A stretch of DNA of 64,000 bases from Comamonas terrae (GCF_001544075.1 NZ_BCNT01000005.1:310001-374000), one strand, 5' to 3'; shown: positions 36,258 to 45,359, counted from the stretch's first letter. A program made the numbers and translations. Notes: a model not told the origin generated them from the sequence alone.

Positions 36258-36676
36258 GCGTAGCGGCAGCGGCGCTGGGCGCCACCTCGGCCTGGGCGCA
36301 GATGTCGCCCGTGGGCACATGGCGCAGCATTGACGACAAGACCGGCGAGGCCAAGTCCGAGATCCAGATCACGGACAACGGCGGCGTGCTCAGCGGCCAC
36401 ATCACCAGGCTGCTGCGCAAGGGAGCCGATCCCCAGGCCCTGTGCACCGAGTGCAGGGACGGCCTCAAGGACAAGCCCATGGTGGGCCTGCAGATCATCA
36501 CCGGCGCCAAAAAGGCCGAGGGCAAGGACGTCTGGGAGGACGGCAAGATCCTCGACCCCGAAAGCGGCAAGTCCTACACCCTGCGCCTGACGCCCGTGGA
36601 AGAGGGCAAGAAGCTGGAAGTGCGCGGCTCCATCGGCCCGTTCGGCCGCACCCAGACCTGGGTGCGCGTGCAGTAA
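36230..36676 (+). CDS. Secreted DUF2147 protein
   Basis: A 148-residue protein with a signal peptide (MKKAVAALFCVAAAALGATS, cleavage near AWA at residue 23). The mature part is a DUF2147 domain: SPVGTWRSIDDKTGEAKSEI, then Cys residues in LCTECRDGLKDKPMVGL, and LRGSIGPFGRTQTWVRV-like beta strands at the end. DUF2147 proteins are small periplasmic beta-barrel or lipocalin-like proteins without assigned function. It sits within the beta-oxidation operon, between dehydrogenase and FadN-like genes. A role in fatty-acid handling is only suggested by place. Confidence 0.82.
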   Translation: MKKAVAALFCVAAAALGATSAWAQMSPVGTWRSIDDKTGEAKSEIQITDNGGVLSGHITRLLRKGADPQALCTECRDGLKDKPMVGLQIITGAKKAEGKDVWEDGKILDPESGKSYTLRLTPVEEGKKLEVRGSIGPFGRTQTWVRVQ

Positions 36677-36687
36677 CTGAAATGAAG

Positions 36688-36808
36688 CTCCCCCTGAGTC
36701 GCTTCGCCTGGGCGGCCCCGCGCCTTTCCCCTCTCTGTACGCGCTACGCGCTAACGGAGGGGGACGCAGCCCTCACTGCGGGGCGGCCCTTGCTCGGCTG
36801 CCCTGGAT
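36688..36808 (+). repeat. Stop-codon-abutting GC-rich repeat, copy 2
   Basis: Starts 11 bases after the DUF2147 stop with CTCCCCCTGAGTCGCTTCGC, has the CCCCTCTC / GGAGGGGG hairpin and the 19-base block GCGGGGCGGCCCTTGCTCG. Same orientation as transcription. Confidence 0.85.
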
Positions 36809-36854
36809 TGGGGCATGCCAGTTTCATGCGCAGTGAGCATTATGAAAAACTGAA

Positions 36855-39269
36855 ATGAATGCAACTATGTCCCGATTCAATGTGAAGAAAGTCGCCGTCC
36901 TGGGCGCCGGCGTGATGGGCGCGCAGATCGCGGCCCATCTGGTCAACGTGAAGGTGCCGGTCGTGCTGTTCGACCTGCCCGCCAAGGAAGGCCCCAAGAG
37001 CGCGATTGCCGAAAAGGCCATCGCCAACCTCAAGAAGCTCAAGCCCTCGCCCATCGGCGTGGCCGAGGACACGGACCTGATCCAGCCGGCCAACTACGAG
37101 GAGCACATGAAGCTGCTCAAGGGCTGCGATCTCATCATCGAGGCCATTGCCGAGCGCATGGACTGGAAGCTGGACCTGTACGCCAAGATCGCGCCGTTCG
37201 TGGCCAAGCACGCCATCGTGGCTTCCAACACCTCGGGCCTGTCCATCACCAAGCTGAGCGAGGCGCTGCCCGATGCCATCAAGCCGCGCTTTTGCGGCAT
37301 CCACTTCTTCAACCCGCCGCGCTACATGCCGCTGGTGGAGCTGATCAACACGCCCACCACCGATCCCCAGGTGCTGGACCAGCTCGAAGCCTTCGTCACC
37401 AGTGGTCTGGGCAAGGGCGTGGTGCGCGCCAAGGACACGCCCAACTTCATCGCCAACCGCATCGGCATCGCCGGCATGCTGTCCACGATGAAGGAGGTCG
37501 AGAACTTCGGCCTGAGCTTTGACGTGGTGGACGACCTCACGGGCAAGAAGCTGGGCCGCGCCTCCTCGGGCACCTTCCGCACTGCCGACGTGGTGGGCCT
37601 GGACACCATGGCCCACGTGGTCAAGACGCTGCAGGACAACCTGAGCCTGGAGACCGACCCCTTCTACGGCAGCTTCGGCACGCCGCCCGTGCTGGCCAAG
37701 CTCATCGAGCTGGGCCACCTGGGCCAGAAGACCAAGAAGGGCTTTTACAAGAAGGTCGGCCGCGACATCTTCCAGTTCGAGCTGGCCAGCGAAGACTATG
37801 TGCCGGCAGGTGGCAAGGCCGACGAAGTCTACGGCCGCATGCTCAAGAAGCCCGCGGCCGAGCGCCTGAAGCTGTTGCGCAATGCCGAGGGCGCGCAGGG
37901 CCGCTTCCTGTGGGCCATTCTGCGCAACAGCTTCCACTACGCGGCCGTGCACCTGGAAACCATTGCCGACTCGGCGCGCGATGTGGACCAGGCCATGCGC
38001 TGGGGCTTCGGCATGAAGCAGGGCCCGTTCGAGCTGTGGCAGGAAGCCGGCTGGCTCGAAGTGGCGAAGATGATCCAGGAGGACATCGACGCGGGCAAGG
38101 CGCTGTGCAAGGCGCCGCTGCCCCGGTGGGTGTTCGAAGGCCCCGTGGCCGAGGCCGGCGGCGTGCACACCGCCCAGGGCTCGTGGAGCCCCTCGCAGGG
38201 ACAATTCGTGGCGCGCCGCGTGCTGCCCGTGTACGAGCGCCAGATCTTCCCCGAGAAGCTGCTGGGCGAGGACAGCCTGCCCGACTGGAAGACGGCCGGC
38301 ACCACGGTTTTCGAATCCAAGGCGCTGCGCACCTGGACGCTGGACGGCCAGATCCTGATCGCCAGCATCAAGAACAAGATGCACGCCATCAGCCCCGAGG
38401 TCATGGAAGGCCTGATGGAGGCCGTGGACACGGCCGAGAGCGACTTCCAGGGCATGGTCATCTGGTCGGGCGATGCGCCGTTCAGCGTGGGCGCCGACCT
38501 GGAGGCCACCATGCCGGCCTTCGTGATCGGCGGCGCCGATGCCATCGAGAGCGTGGAGCAGGAGCTGCAGAACCTGATGATGCGCATCCGCTACGCCCAG
38601 GTGCCGGTGGTCGCGGCCATCCACGGCATGGCGCTGGGCGGCGGCTGCGAACTGGCCGTGTACAGCGCGCGCCGCGTAGCCCATATGGAAAGCTATATCG
38701 GCCTGGTGGAAGTGGGCGTGGGCCTGGTGCCCGGCGCCGGCGGCCTGACCTATATCGCGCGCCGCGCCGCCGAGAATGCGAAGAGCAGCACCGGCAAGGA
38801 CGTGCTGCCCTTCCTGACCGAAGGCTTCACGGCCGCGGCCATGGCCAAGGTGGGCACCAGCGCCATCGAGTCGCGCAAGCTCGGCTACCTGCTGGACAGC
38901 GACATCATCGTGCCGCACAAGGACGAGCTGCTGTTCGTCGCCATCAACGAGGCCAAGGCCATGGCGGCCGGCGGCTGGCGTGCGCCGCTCAAGCGTCTGT
39001 TCCCCGTGGCGGGCCGCAGCGGCCTGGCCACCATCAAGGCCCAGCTCGTGAACATGCGCGACGGCGGCTTCATCAGCGCCTACGACTTCAAGATCGCCGC
39101 CATGATCGCCGAGGTGGTCTGCGGCGGCGATGTGGACCCGGGCTCTCTGGTCAGCGAGGAATATCTGCTGACGCTGGAGCGCAAGGCCTTCTGCCACCTG
39201 ATTGCCCAGCCCAAGACGCATGAGCGCATTCTGGGCATGCTCAACACCGGCAAGCCGGTGAGAAATTGA
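36855..39269 (+). CDS. fadN: 3-hydroxyacyl-CoA dehydrogenase / enoyl-CoA hydratase (FadN-like)
   Basis: An 804-residue bifunctional enzyme with dehydrogenase first and hydratase last, the order of B. subtilis FadN and opposite to E. coli FadB. The NAD motif is VAVLGAGVMGAQIAAHLV (about residues 13-30); the dehydrogenase active region has IASNTSGLS-type and GIHFFNPPRYMPLVELI segments. The hydratase domain (about 480-690) has IHGMALGGGCELAVYSARRV and GLVEVGVGLVPGAGG. It hydrates enoyl-CoA and oxidises the 3-hydroxyacyl-CoA. An alternative start is ATG 36867. The gene pairs with the thiolase downstream. Confidence 0.93.
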   Translation: MNATMSRFNVKKVAVLGAGVMGAQIAAHLVNVKVPVVLFDLPAKEGPKSAIAEKAIANLKKLKPSPIGVAEDTDLIQPANYEEHMKLLKGCDLIIEAIAERMDWKLDLYAKIAPFVAKHAIVASNTSGLSITKLSEALPDAIKPRFCGIHFFNPPRYMPLVELINTPTTDPQVLDQLEAFVTSGLGKGVVRAKDTPNFIANRIGIAGMLSTMKEVENFGLSFDVVDDLTGKKLGRASSGTFRTADVVGLDTMAHVVKTLQDNLSLETDPFYGSFGTPPVLAKLIELGHLGQKTKKGFYKKVGRDIFQFELASEDYVPAGGKADEVYGRMLKKPAAERLKLLRNAEGAQGRFLWAILRNSFHYAAVHLETIADSARDVDQAMRWGFGMKQGPFELWQEAGWLEVAKMIQEDIDAGKALCKAPLPRWVFEGPVAEAGGVHTAQGSWSPSQGQFVARRVLPVYERQIFPEKLLGEDSLPDWKTAGTTVFESKALRTWTLDGQILIASIKNKMHAISPEVMEGLMEAVDTAESDFQGMVIWSGDAPFSVGADLEATMPAFVIGGADAIESVEQELQNLMMRIRYAQVPVVAAIHGMALGGGCELAVYSARRVAHMESYIGLVEVGVGLVPGAGGLTYIARRAAENAKSSTGKDVLPFLTEGFTAAAMAKVGTSAIESRKLGYLLDSDIIVPHKDELLFVAINEAKAMAAGGWRAPLKRLFPVAGRSGLATIKAQLVNMRDGGFISAYDFKIAAMIAEVVCGGDVDPGSLVSEEYLLTLERKAFCHLIAQPKTHERILGMLNTGKPVRN

Positions 39270-39375
39270 GGCATCCCCCCGAGTCGCTGCGTGCTTTCCC
39301 CTTCTCTCGCTTCGCGGGAAGGGGGCGCCAGCAACGCTGCGGGGCGGCCCTTGCTCGCTGGCTGCCGACTTGCAG
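39270..39375 (+). repeat. Stop-codon-abutting GC-rich repeat, copy 3
   Basis: Directly follows the fadN TGA with GGCATCCCCCCGAGTCGCTG, has arms CCCCTTCTCGC / GCGGGAAGGGGG and then GCGGGGCGGCCCTTGCTCG. Sense orientation, between fadN and the thiolase gene. Confidence 0.85.
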
Positions 39376-39438
39376 CATGCGGTATTTGGAGCCTCGCGCA
39401 CAGCTTGAAAAGCGAAGAGACAAGCAAGGAATTTGGTC

Positions 39439-40632
39439 ATGAGACAAGTACAAGACGCCTACATCGTTGCCGCCACGCGCACGCCCATCGGCCGATCGGG
39501 CCGCGGCTACTTCCGGAACACCCGCCCCGACGACCTGCTGGTGGCCGCCATCCGCGGTGCCATGGCCCAGGTGCCCACGCTGGACCCCAAGGCCATCGAG
39601 GATTCCATCATCGGTTGCTCCTTCCCCGAGGGCGAGCAGGGCATGAACATGGCACGCATCGCCATGGGCCTGGCATTCGACCATCCCGTGGGCGGCGTGA
39701 CGGTGAACCGCTTCTGCGCCTCGGGCGTGACGGCCATCCAGATGGCGGCCGACCGCATCCGCGTGGGCGAGGCCGACGTGCTGATCGCCGGCGGCGCCGA
39801 ATCCATGAGCCTGGTGCCCATGGGCGGCAACAAGCCCTCGTTCAACCCCGAGGTCTTCGCGCGCGACGAGAACGTGGGCATTGCCTACGGCATGGGCCTG
39901 ACGGCCGAAAAGGTGGCCCAGCAGTGGAAGGTCAGCCGCGAGGCGCAGGACGCGTTCGCGCTCGAATCCCACCTGCGCGCCATCAAGGCCCAGCAGGCCG
40001 GCGAGTTTGCCGACGAGATCACACCCTTCGAGATCGTGGAGCGCAGCCCCAACCTCATTTCCGGCGGCGTGGTGGAGAAGAGGCGTACCGTCAGCCTGGA
40101 CGAGGGCCCGCGCCCCGACACCACGCTGGAAGCGCTGGCCAAGCTCAAGCCCGTGTTCGCCGCGCGCGGCAGCGTGACGGCGGGCAACAGTTCGCAGACC
40201 AGCGACGGCGCCGGCGCCCTGATCCTGGCCAGCGAGAAGGCCGTCAAGCAGTTCGGCCTCACGCCGCTGGCGCGCTTCGTGAGCTATGCCGCGCGCGGCG
40301 TCCCGCCCGAAATCATGGGCATCGGCCCCATCGAGGCCATTCCCGCCGCGCTGCGCTATGCGGGCCTCAAGAGCGAGGACATCGGCTGGTACGAACTCAA
40401 CGAGGCCTTTGCGGCCCAGTCGCTGGCCGTGATCAACACGCTGGGCCTGGACGCGGCCAAGGTCAACCCCATGGGCGGCGCCATCGCCCTGGGCCACCCG
40501 CTGGGCGCCACGGGCGCCATCCGCGCCGCCACCGTGGTGCATGCGCTGCGCCGCCACAAGCTCAAGTACGGCATGGTCACCATGTGCGTGGGCACGGGCC
40601 AGGGCGCGGCCGGCATCTTCGAGGCTCTGTAA
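39439..40632 (+). CDS. fadA: Acetyl-CoA C-acyltransferase (thiolase)
   Basis: A 397-residue thiolase that cleaves 3-ketoacyl-CoA. The acyl-accepting Cys93 is in NRFCASGVTAIQMAA; His353 is in GHPLGATGA; the second Cys (383) is in MCVGTGQGAAGIFEAL. ATG 39439 is used with AAGGA eight bases upstream; a TTG at 39433 is in frame but less likely. It forms the FadN-FadA pair of the operon. Confidence 0.95.
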   Translation: MRQVQDAYIVAATRTPIGRSGRGYFRNTRPDDLLVAAIRGAMAQVPTLDPKAIEDSIIGCSFPEGEQGMNMARIAMGLAFDHPVGGVTVNRFCASGVTAIQMAADRIRVGEADVLIAGGAESMSLVPMGGNKPSFNPEVFARDENVGIAYGMGLTAEKVAQQWKVSREAQDAFALESHLRAIKAQQAGEFADEITPFEIVERSPNLISGGVVEKRRTVSLDEGPRPDTTLEALAKLKPVFAARGSVTAGNSSQTSDGAGALILASEKAVKQFGLTPLARFVSYAARGVPPEIMGIGPIEAIPAALRYAGLKSEDIGWYELNEAFAAQSLAVINTLGLDAAKVNPMGGAIALGHPLGATGAIRAATVVHALRRHKLKYGMVTMCVGTGQGAAGIFEAL

Positions 40633-40646
40633 GCGGCGCGGGCGCC

Positions 40647-41618
40647 ATGCAGGCCGAGCCCGACGTGCACTGGTCGCAGACGCAGCTGCTGCTGCCTGCG
40701 GCCACCGCTTTGCCTGGCGCAGCGGATGCGGGCGCGCTGGCCCTGTGCCAGTGCCAGCCCCGTACGCCGGGGCAGGGCGGTGCCGCAGCGCTGGCGCAGA
40801 TCGTGGTGGCACCGGCCATGGGCGTGCCCCAGGGCTATTACCAGGCCTTTGCCCAATGGCTGGCCGAGCAGGGCTTCGGTGTGACCACCTTCGACTACCG
40901 CGGCAGCGGCCTGTCGCGCCAGGGGCCGCTGCGCCAGGCCCGGGCCGACCTGCTGGACTGGGCGCAGGATTGCCAGCGCGTGGCCGCGCACCTGCAGCAG
41001 CAGTTTCCGGGCCAGCCGCTGATCTGGATAGGCCACAGCGTGGGCGCGCAGCTGCCCGGCCTCTCGCCCGTGCCGCTGCCCCTCAACGGCCTGCTCTCGG
41101 TCGGCAGCGGCAGCGGCTACTGGCGCGACAACGCACCTCCCACGCGGCGCATGGTGCGCCTGTTCTGGTGGGGCGTGGCCCCGCTGGTCACGGCCGCATG
41201 CGGCGGCTTTCCGGGGCGCAGCCTGGGCATCATCGGCGACCTGCCCGCGGGCGTGCTGTGGCAGTGGCGGCGCTGGTGCCTGCATCCCGACTACGCCATG
41301 GGCGTGGAAGGCGCCTGGGCCGCCAACGCCTATGCGGCCGCGCGCTATCCGCTGCATGCGCTGTCCTTCGAGGACGACGAAATGATGTCGCTGGCCAGCA
41401 CGCAATCGCTGGTCGGCTGGTACCGCAATGCGCCCAGCCTGCTCGAGCGCGTGAGCCCCGCGCTCTCACCCTCGGGCCGCATAGGCCACATGGGCTTTTT
41501 CCGCGCCACCATGCGCGAGACGCTGTGGCCGCCGCTGCTGCCGCTGCTCGCGCAATGGCGGCAAGGCCTGCGCAGCCCAGGCAAACCCTTGTTCGGGCCG
41601 CCCGAGTCACCTGCTTGA
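40647..41618 (+). CDS. Alpha/beta hydrolase
   Basis: A 323-residue alpha/beta hydrolase. The nucleophile elbow IGHSVGAQLPG is near residue 132; an oxyanion region VVAPAMGVPQGYYQAFAQWL and the acidic segment YPLHALSFEDDEMM follow, with His in GRIGHMGFF as the third triad member. It resembles hydrolases annotated as YheT/COG4757-like (predicted alpha/beta hydrolases). It begins 14 bases after fadA without a strong Shine-Dalgarno, so it is likely read with the operon. A lipase or thioesterase role is plausible from context, but the substrate is unknown. Confidence 0.78.
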   Translation: MQAEPDVHWSQTQLLLPAATALPGAADAGALALCQCQPRTPGQGGAAALAQIVVAPAMGVPQGYYQAFAQWLAEQGFGVTTFDYRGSGLSRQGPLRQARADLLDWAQDCQRVAAHLQQQFPGQPLIWIGHSVGAQLPGLSPVPLPLNGLLSVGSGSGYWRDNAPPTRRMVRLFWWGVAPLVTAACGGFPGRSLGIIGDLPAGVLWQWRRWCLHPDYAMGVEGAWAANAYAAARYPLHALSFEDDEMMSLASTQSLVGWYRNAPSLLERVSPALSPSGRIGHMGFFRATMRETLWPPLLPLLAQWRQGLRSPGKPLFGPPESPA

Positions 41619-41656
41619 CGGCTTTCGTTCCCGCACATGCGCACACTGCGATCTCT

Positions 41657-42499
41657 ATGAGCACAAGCACCCCATCCTCCCATCCATTCGATCAGGCCGT
41701 GGCCCTGGTGGCCACGGGTGCGCCCCACACCTTCCAGGGCCAGGTTTCGCAGGACTACTGGAACATGGTCGGCCCCTACGGCGGCATCACGGCCGCCACG
41801 CTGGTGCAGGCCATTGCCCAGCATCCGCAATGCCTGGGCGATCCGGTGTCCATCACCGTCAACTATGCGGCGGCCGTGGGCGCGGGGCGCTTCGAGATCG
41901 AGGCCAATCCGGTGCGCACCAACCGCTCCACCCAGCACTGGCTGCTGACCGTCAAGCAGGCCGGCGAGGACGGCGCTCCGCAGGTCGTGACCACGGCCAC
42001 GGCCGTGACGGCGGTGCGGCGCCCCACCTGGAGCGGCAGCGACACGGCCATGCCCCAGGTGACACCTGCCGCGCAGGTGCCGCGCGTGCCGCCGATCATG
42101 GGCGGCGTGCAGTGGCTGGAGCGCTACGAAATGCGCTTTGTGCAGGGCACGCTGCCCCAGCGGTGGGACGGCGCCGAGGCCGAAAGCCTGACGCGGCTGT
42201 GGGTGCGCGACAATCCACCGCGCCCGCTGGATTTCGCATCGCTGGCCGCCCTGTCCGATGTGTTCTTCCCGCGCGTGTGGCTGCGCCGCGCCCACCGCAC
42301 GCCCGCCGGCACGGTGTCCATCACCGTGTATTTCCACGCCAGCCGCGAGGACCTGGCCGCGGCCGGCACGGCACCGCTGCTGGCACAGGCGCGCGGGCAG
42401 GAGTTCCGCAACGGCTTTTGCGACCAGGCCGCCCAGTTGTGGAGCGAGTCCGGCCAGATGCTGGCCAGCAGCCATCAGATCGTTTACTTCAAGGAATAA
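41657..42499 (+). CDS. Acyl-CoA thioesterase, double hot-dog fold
   Basis: A 280-residue protein of the TesB-like / thioesterase-superfamily-3 type. The first hot-dog (about 5-130) has YWNMVGPYGGITAATLVQAI and VNYAAAVGAGRFEIEANPVR; the second (about 150-280) has SITVYFHASREDLAA and QEFRNGFCDQAAQLW. It hydrolyses acyl-CoA to free acid and CoA, and may release products or prevent CoA trapping during beta-oxidation. It follows the hydrolase gene and precedes the hydratase gene by six bases. Chain length not determinable. Confidence 0.82.
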   Translation: MSTSTPSSHPFDQAVALVATGAPHTFQGQVSQDYWNMVGPYGGITAATLVQAIAQHPQCLGDPVSITVNYAAAVGAGRFEIEANPVRTNRSTQHWLLTVKQAGEDGAPQVVTTATAVTAVRRPTWSGSDTAMPQVTPAAQVPRVPPIMGGVQWLERYEMRFVQGTLPQRWDGAEAESLTRLWVRDNPPRPLDFASLAALSDVFFPRVWLRRAHRTPAGTVSITVYFHASREDLAAAGTAPLLAQARGQEFRNGFCDQAAQLWSESGQMLASSHQIVYFKE

Positions 42500-42505
42500 A
42501 AGCAC

Positions 42506-43300
42506 ATGAGCGACAACAGCCAGGACATCCTGGTGCACACCGAAGCCGGTGTCTGCACCATCACCTTCAACCGCGCCGACAAGAAGAACTCCATCACCGA
42601 GGCCATGTATGCGGCCATGGCCGATGCGCTGGCCCAGGCCGAGCAGGACGCCGCCGTGCGCTGCGTGGTGTTCCAGGGCGACATGGCCATCTTCAGCGCG
42701 GGCAACGACATCGGCGACTTCCTCCAGCAGTCGGCCGGCGGCGCCGCGCCCAAGCCGGCGGCCGACCGGCCCGTATGGCGCTTCCTGCGCAACATCGCGG
42801 GCTTTCCCAAGCCCGTGATCGCCGCCGTCTGCGGTCCGGCCGTGGGCATAGGCACCACGCTGCTGCTGCATTGCGACCTGGTCTATGCGGGCGACAACGC
42901 GGCCTTCTCGCTGCCCTTCGTGAACCTGGGCCTGTGCCCCGAAGCCGCGTCCAGCATGCTGCTGCCCCAGATGTTCGGCTACCACCGCGCGGCCGAGGCC
43001 CTGCTGCTGGGCGAGCCCTTCATGGCCGAGGCGGCGCTCGAGGTCGGGCTGGTCAACCGCGTCGTTCCGCCCGGCGAATGCAATGCGCTGGCCCAGGCCC
43101 AGGCCCGCAAGCTGGCCGCCAAGCCGCTGTCGGCCCTGATCGAGACCAAGCGCCTCATGAAGGCCGGCCAGGCCGCGCAAGTGGCCGCGCGCATGGACGA
43201 GGAAGGCGCAAGTTTCGGCCGCCTGATGGCCGGTCCCGCAGCCCGCGAAGCCTTCACGGCCTTCATGGAAAAGCGCAAGCCGGACTTCAGCAAATGCTGA
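42506..43300 (+). CDS. Enoyl-CoA hydratase/isomerase family protein
   Basis: A 264-residue crotonase-fold protein. Oxyanion-hole segments are FQGDMAIFSAGNDIGDF and VCGPAVGIGTTLLLHCDLVY; the block SLPFVNLGLCPEAASSMLLP replaces the two catalytic glutamates of classic hydratases with a single Glu in PEAASS. That pattern is closer to delta3-delta2 enoyl-CoA isomerases, so it may handle unsaturated fatty acids. The 3' end (KRKPDFSKC) lies in a duplicated 34-bp segment. The stop overlaps an ATG of the next frame. Confidence 0.85.
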   Translation: MSDNSQDILVHTEAGVCTITFNRADKKNSITEAMYAAMADALAQAEQDAAVRCVVFQGDMAIFSAGNDIGDFLQQSAGGAAPKPAADRPVWRFLRNIAGFPKPVIAAVCGPAVGIGTTLLLHCDLVYAGDNAAFSLPFVNLGLCPEAASSMLLPQMFGYHRAAEALLLGEPFMAEAALEVGLVNRVVPPGECNALAQAQARKLAAKPLSALIETKRLMKAGQAAQVAARMDEEGASFGRLMAGPAAREAFTAFMEKRKPDFSKC

Positions 43301-43391
43301 AGGCCGATGGCCGCGAAGCGGACGCTGCGCAGGGTGCAGCGGCGGAGCTTTCGCCAAAAGCGCAAGCCGGACTTCAGCCCATGCTGAAAGC
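43271..43391 (+). repeat. Imperfect direct repeat with 87-bp offset at a gene junction
   Basis: The unit AAGCGCAAGCCGGACTTCAG followed by two variable bases and ATGCTGAA-GCC occurs at 43271-43304 and again at 43358-43391. The 87-bp offset equals 29 codons, so both copies offer an in-frame start for the downstream thioesterase. Only the first copy carries the stop of the hydratase. Confidence 0.9.
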
Positions 43392-43860
43392 CTCGGATCC
43401 CGTGCAGTTCGAGCCGCAGTTCGTCGCCGCGCTGCGCGAGGTGTTCGAGCAGCGCATCGCCTTCAACCAGGTGCTGGGCCTGAAGATCACCGATGTGGCG
43501 CCGCAGCTGGTGCAGGGCCGCATCGCCATGCGGCCCGAGCTCATCGGCCACGCGGCCTACGAACGCATCCACGGCGGCGTGATCAGCGCGGCGCTCGACT
43601 CCATGGGCGGCCTGGCCGTGATGGCCGCCATCTGCGCCAAGCACATGGACGATGCGCCGCTGCAGCGCCTGCACCGCTTCTCGCGCCTGGGCACCATCGA
43701 CCTGCGCGTGGACTATCTGCGCCCCGGCATCGGCAAGGAGTTCCTGCTGCGCGCCGAAGTGCTGCGCCTGGGTTCGCGCGTGGCCAATACGCGCATGGAA
43801 TTCCTCGCGGCGGACGGCACATTGCTGTCGACGGGGACGGCCGCCTACATTGTTTCGTAG
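43381..43860 (+). CDS. Hot-dog thioesterase, YigI-like
   Basis: A 159-residue single hot-dog protein similar in plan to E. coli YigI: FEQRIAFNQVLGLKITD, then HGGVISAALDSMGGLAVMAA, and RLGTIDLRVDYLRPGIGKEF. The HGGV helix is the thioesterase active-site region. The length from ATG 43381 fits YigI. An in-frame ATG at 43294, overlapping the hydratase stop and lying in the upstream copy of a duplication, would add 29 residues and could be the coupled start; neither has a Shine-Dalgarno. Last gene of the beta-oxidation operon. Confidence 0.8.
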   Translation: MLKASDPVQFEPQFVAALREVFEQRIAFNQVLGLKITDVAPQLVQGRIAMRPELIGHAAYERIHGGVISAALDSMGGLAVMAAICAKHMDDAPLQRLHRFSRLGTIDLRVDYLRPGIGKEFLLRAEVLRLGSRVANTRMEFLAADGTLLSTGTAAYIVS

Positions 43861-43871
43861 TCCCTAAAAAA

Positions 43872-43950
43872 ATAGCAGCCATCGCCTTGGCATCCTGAGT
43901 TTCAGATGCTTTTGCATCTGAAAACAAGGTGTGGCAAGCGATGGCTGCTA
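43872..43950. repeat. Nested-palindrome intergenic repeat after the beta-oxidation operon
   Basis: The outer arms ATAGCAGCCATCGC and GCGATGGCTGCTA pair almost perfectly and enclose an inner hairpin TTTCAGATGC-TTTT-GCATCTGAAA. It lies between the convergent thioesterase and MATE genes and could also act as a terminator. Confidence 0.8.
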
Positions 43951-43973
43951 CGTTGATGTGGGGTGGCGGGAGA

Positions 43974-45359
43974 TCAATCCTTGTGCCAGCGCGACCGCTT
44001 CACGCCCCAGGCCGTCCCCAGCCCGTAGGCGGCCATGCCCAGCGCCACCAGTCCGTACAGCATCTCGATGCTGCCCTTGCCGCCCGCGGTCAGCCAGGTG
44101 CCGCCGCCGGCCACCAGCGCCAGGCGCAGCGTGCCGGCCAGCAAGGGCGGCCAGACGCGGCCGGCGCCCAGCGAGGCGAAGTACAGCACCAGGCCCAATC
44201 CGAACAGGCCGAACACCGGCCCGACGATGCGCAGGTACAGGTCGGCATAGGCCTGCACGGCCGCGTCATGGGCGAACAGGCCCGACCACAGCCAGGGCCA
44301 GAGACATACGACCAGGCCCAGCAAGCCCAGCAGGGCCGTGACGACGGCGCTGCCCGTCCAGGCCACGCGGCGCGCGCGCTCCACCTGGCCCGCGCCCATG
44401 GCCATGCCGACCATGGGCACGGCGGCCATGCCCACGCCGAAGGCCAGCGGAATCAGCAGGAACTCCAGGCGCTGGCCTATGCCGTAGCCGGCCAGCGCCT
44501 GCGGGCCCAGGCGCGCCACCATGCCGGTCAGCAGCAGCGCCGTCAGCGCCGTCTGTACGGGCGACAGGCATGCCAGGGCGCCCACGCGCAGGATGTCGCG
44601 GAATACCGGCCACTGCAGCCGGCTGCGGCGCCACGACAGCCGCAGCCGCTGCTGCCCCCAGCGCAGATAGGCCAGCAGCGCGGCCACGGCCAGCGCCATG
44701 GCCACGAGATTGCCCAGCGCCACGCCGGGCATGCCCCAGCGCGGCAGCGGCCCCAGGCCCAGTCCCAGCGAGCCCCCGACCACGATCTGCACCAGGCTGG
44801 CGCAGAACACCACGATCGAGGGCAGGCGCATATTGCCCGTGCCGCGCATCACCGAAGCCAGCGTGTTGCACAGCCAGACCAGGATGGCGCCGCTGAACAG
44901 CACGGTGCCGAAGCCCGTGGCCGCCTCCAGCACCGCGCCGCGCCCGCCCAGCCAGCCGTAGAAGGTGGCGCCGCAGGCCACGAAGAGCAGCGAATACAGC
45001 AGGCCGGCGACGGCTCCTATCACCAGCGCATGCAGCGCCAGGGCCGAGGCATGCTCCGCGTCGCCCGCGCCCAGCGCGCGGCTGATGGCCGAGGATACGC
45101 CGCTGCCCATGGCGCCGTTGCTCATCATCTGGGTGAGCATGGCGAACGGGAACACCAGCGCCATGGCCGCCAGCGCCACCGTGCCGAGCCGGCCCACGTA
45201 ATAGGTCTCGGCCACGGCGACGAGCACCGACATGCTCAGCGCCACCATGTTCGGTACGGCCAGCCGCAGCAGCGTGGGCGTGATGCGGCCATGCAGCAGC
45301 GGGTGGGCCTGGGCTGCCGAGGCCGTGGCCCCCATGGCGGCGGGTACGGCGGCGCTCAC
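43974..45359 (-). CDS. MATE-family multidrug/toxin exporter
   Basis: A 461-residue transporter with about twelve hydrophobic helices in two similar halves, using a Na+ or H+ gradient to export cationic compounds. Family-like segments are LLRLAVPNMVALSMSVLVAV, AETYYVGRLGTVALAAMAL and MRGTGNMRLPSIVV. The start is GTG at 45359: it overlaps the upstream marR stop (GTGA) and has GGAGG seven bases ahead. A later ATG at 45332 is the alternative. Operon with and probably repressed by the MarR protein. Confidence 0.88.
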   Translation of the reverse strand: MSAAVPAAMGATASAAQAHPLLHGRITPTLLRLAVPNMVALSMSVLVAVAETYYVGRLGTVALAAMALVFPFAMLTQMMSNGAMGSGVSSAISRALGAGDAEHASALALHALVIGAVAGLLYSLLFVACGATFYGWLGGRGAVLEAATGFGTVLFSGAILVWLCNTLASVMRGTGNMRLPSIVVFCASLVQIVVGGSLGLGLGPLPRWGMPGVALGNLVAMALAVAALLAYLRWGQQRLRLSWRRSRLQWPVFRDILRVGALACLSPVQTALTALLLTGMVARLGPQALAGYGIGQRLEFLLIPLAFGVGMAAVPMVGMAMGAGQVERARRVAWTGSAVVTALLGLLGLVVCLWPWLWSGLFAHDAAVQAYADLYLRIVGPVFGLFGLGLVLYFASLGAGRVWPPLLAGTLRLALVAGGGTWLTAGGKGSIEMLYGLVALGMAAYGLGTAWGVKRSRWHKD

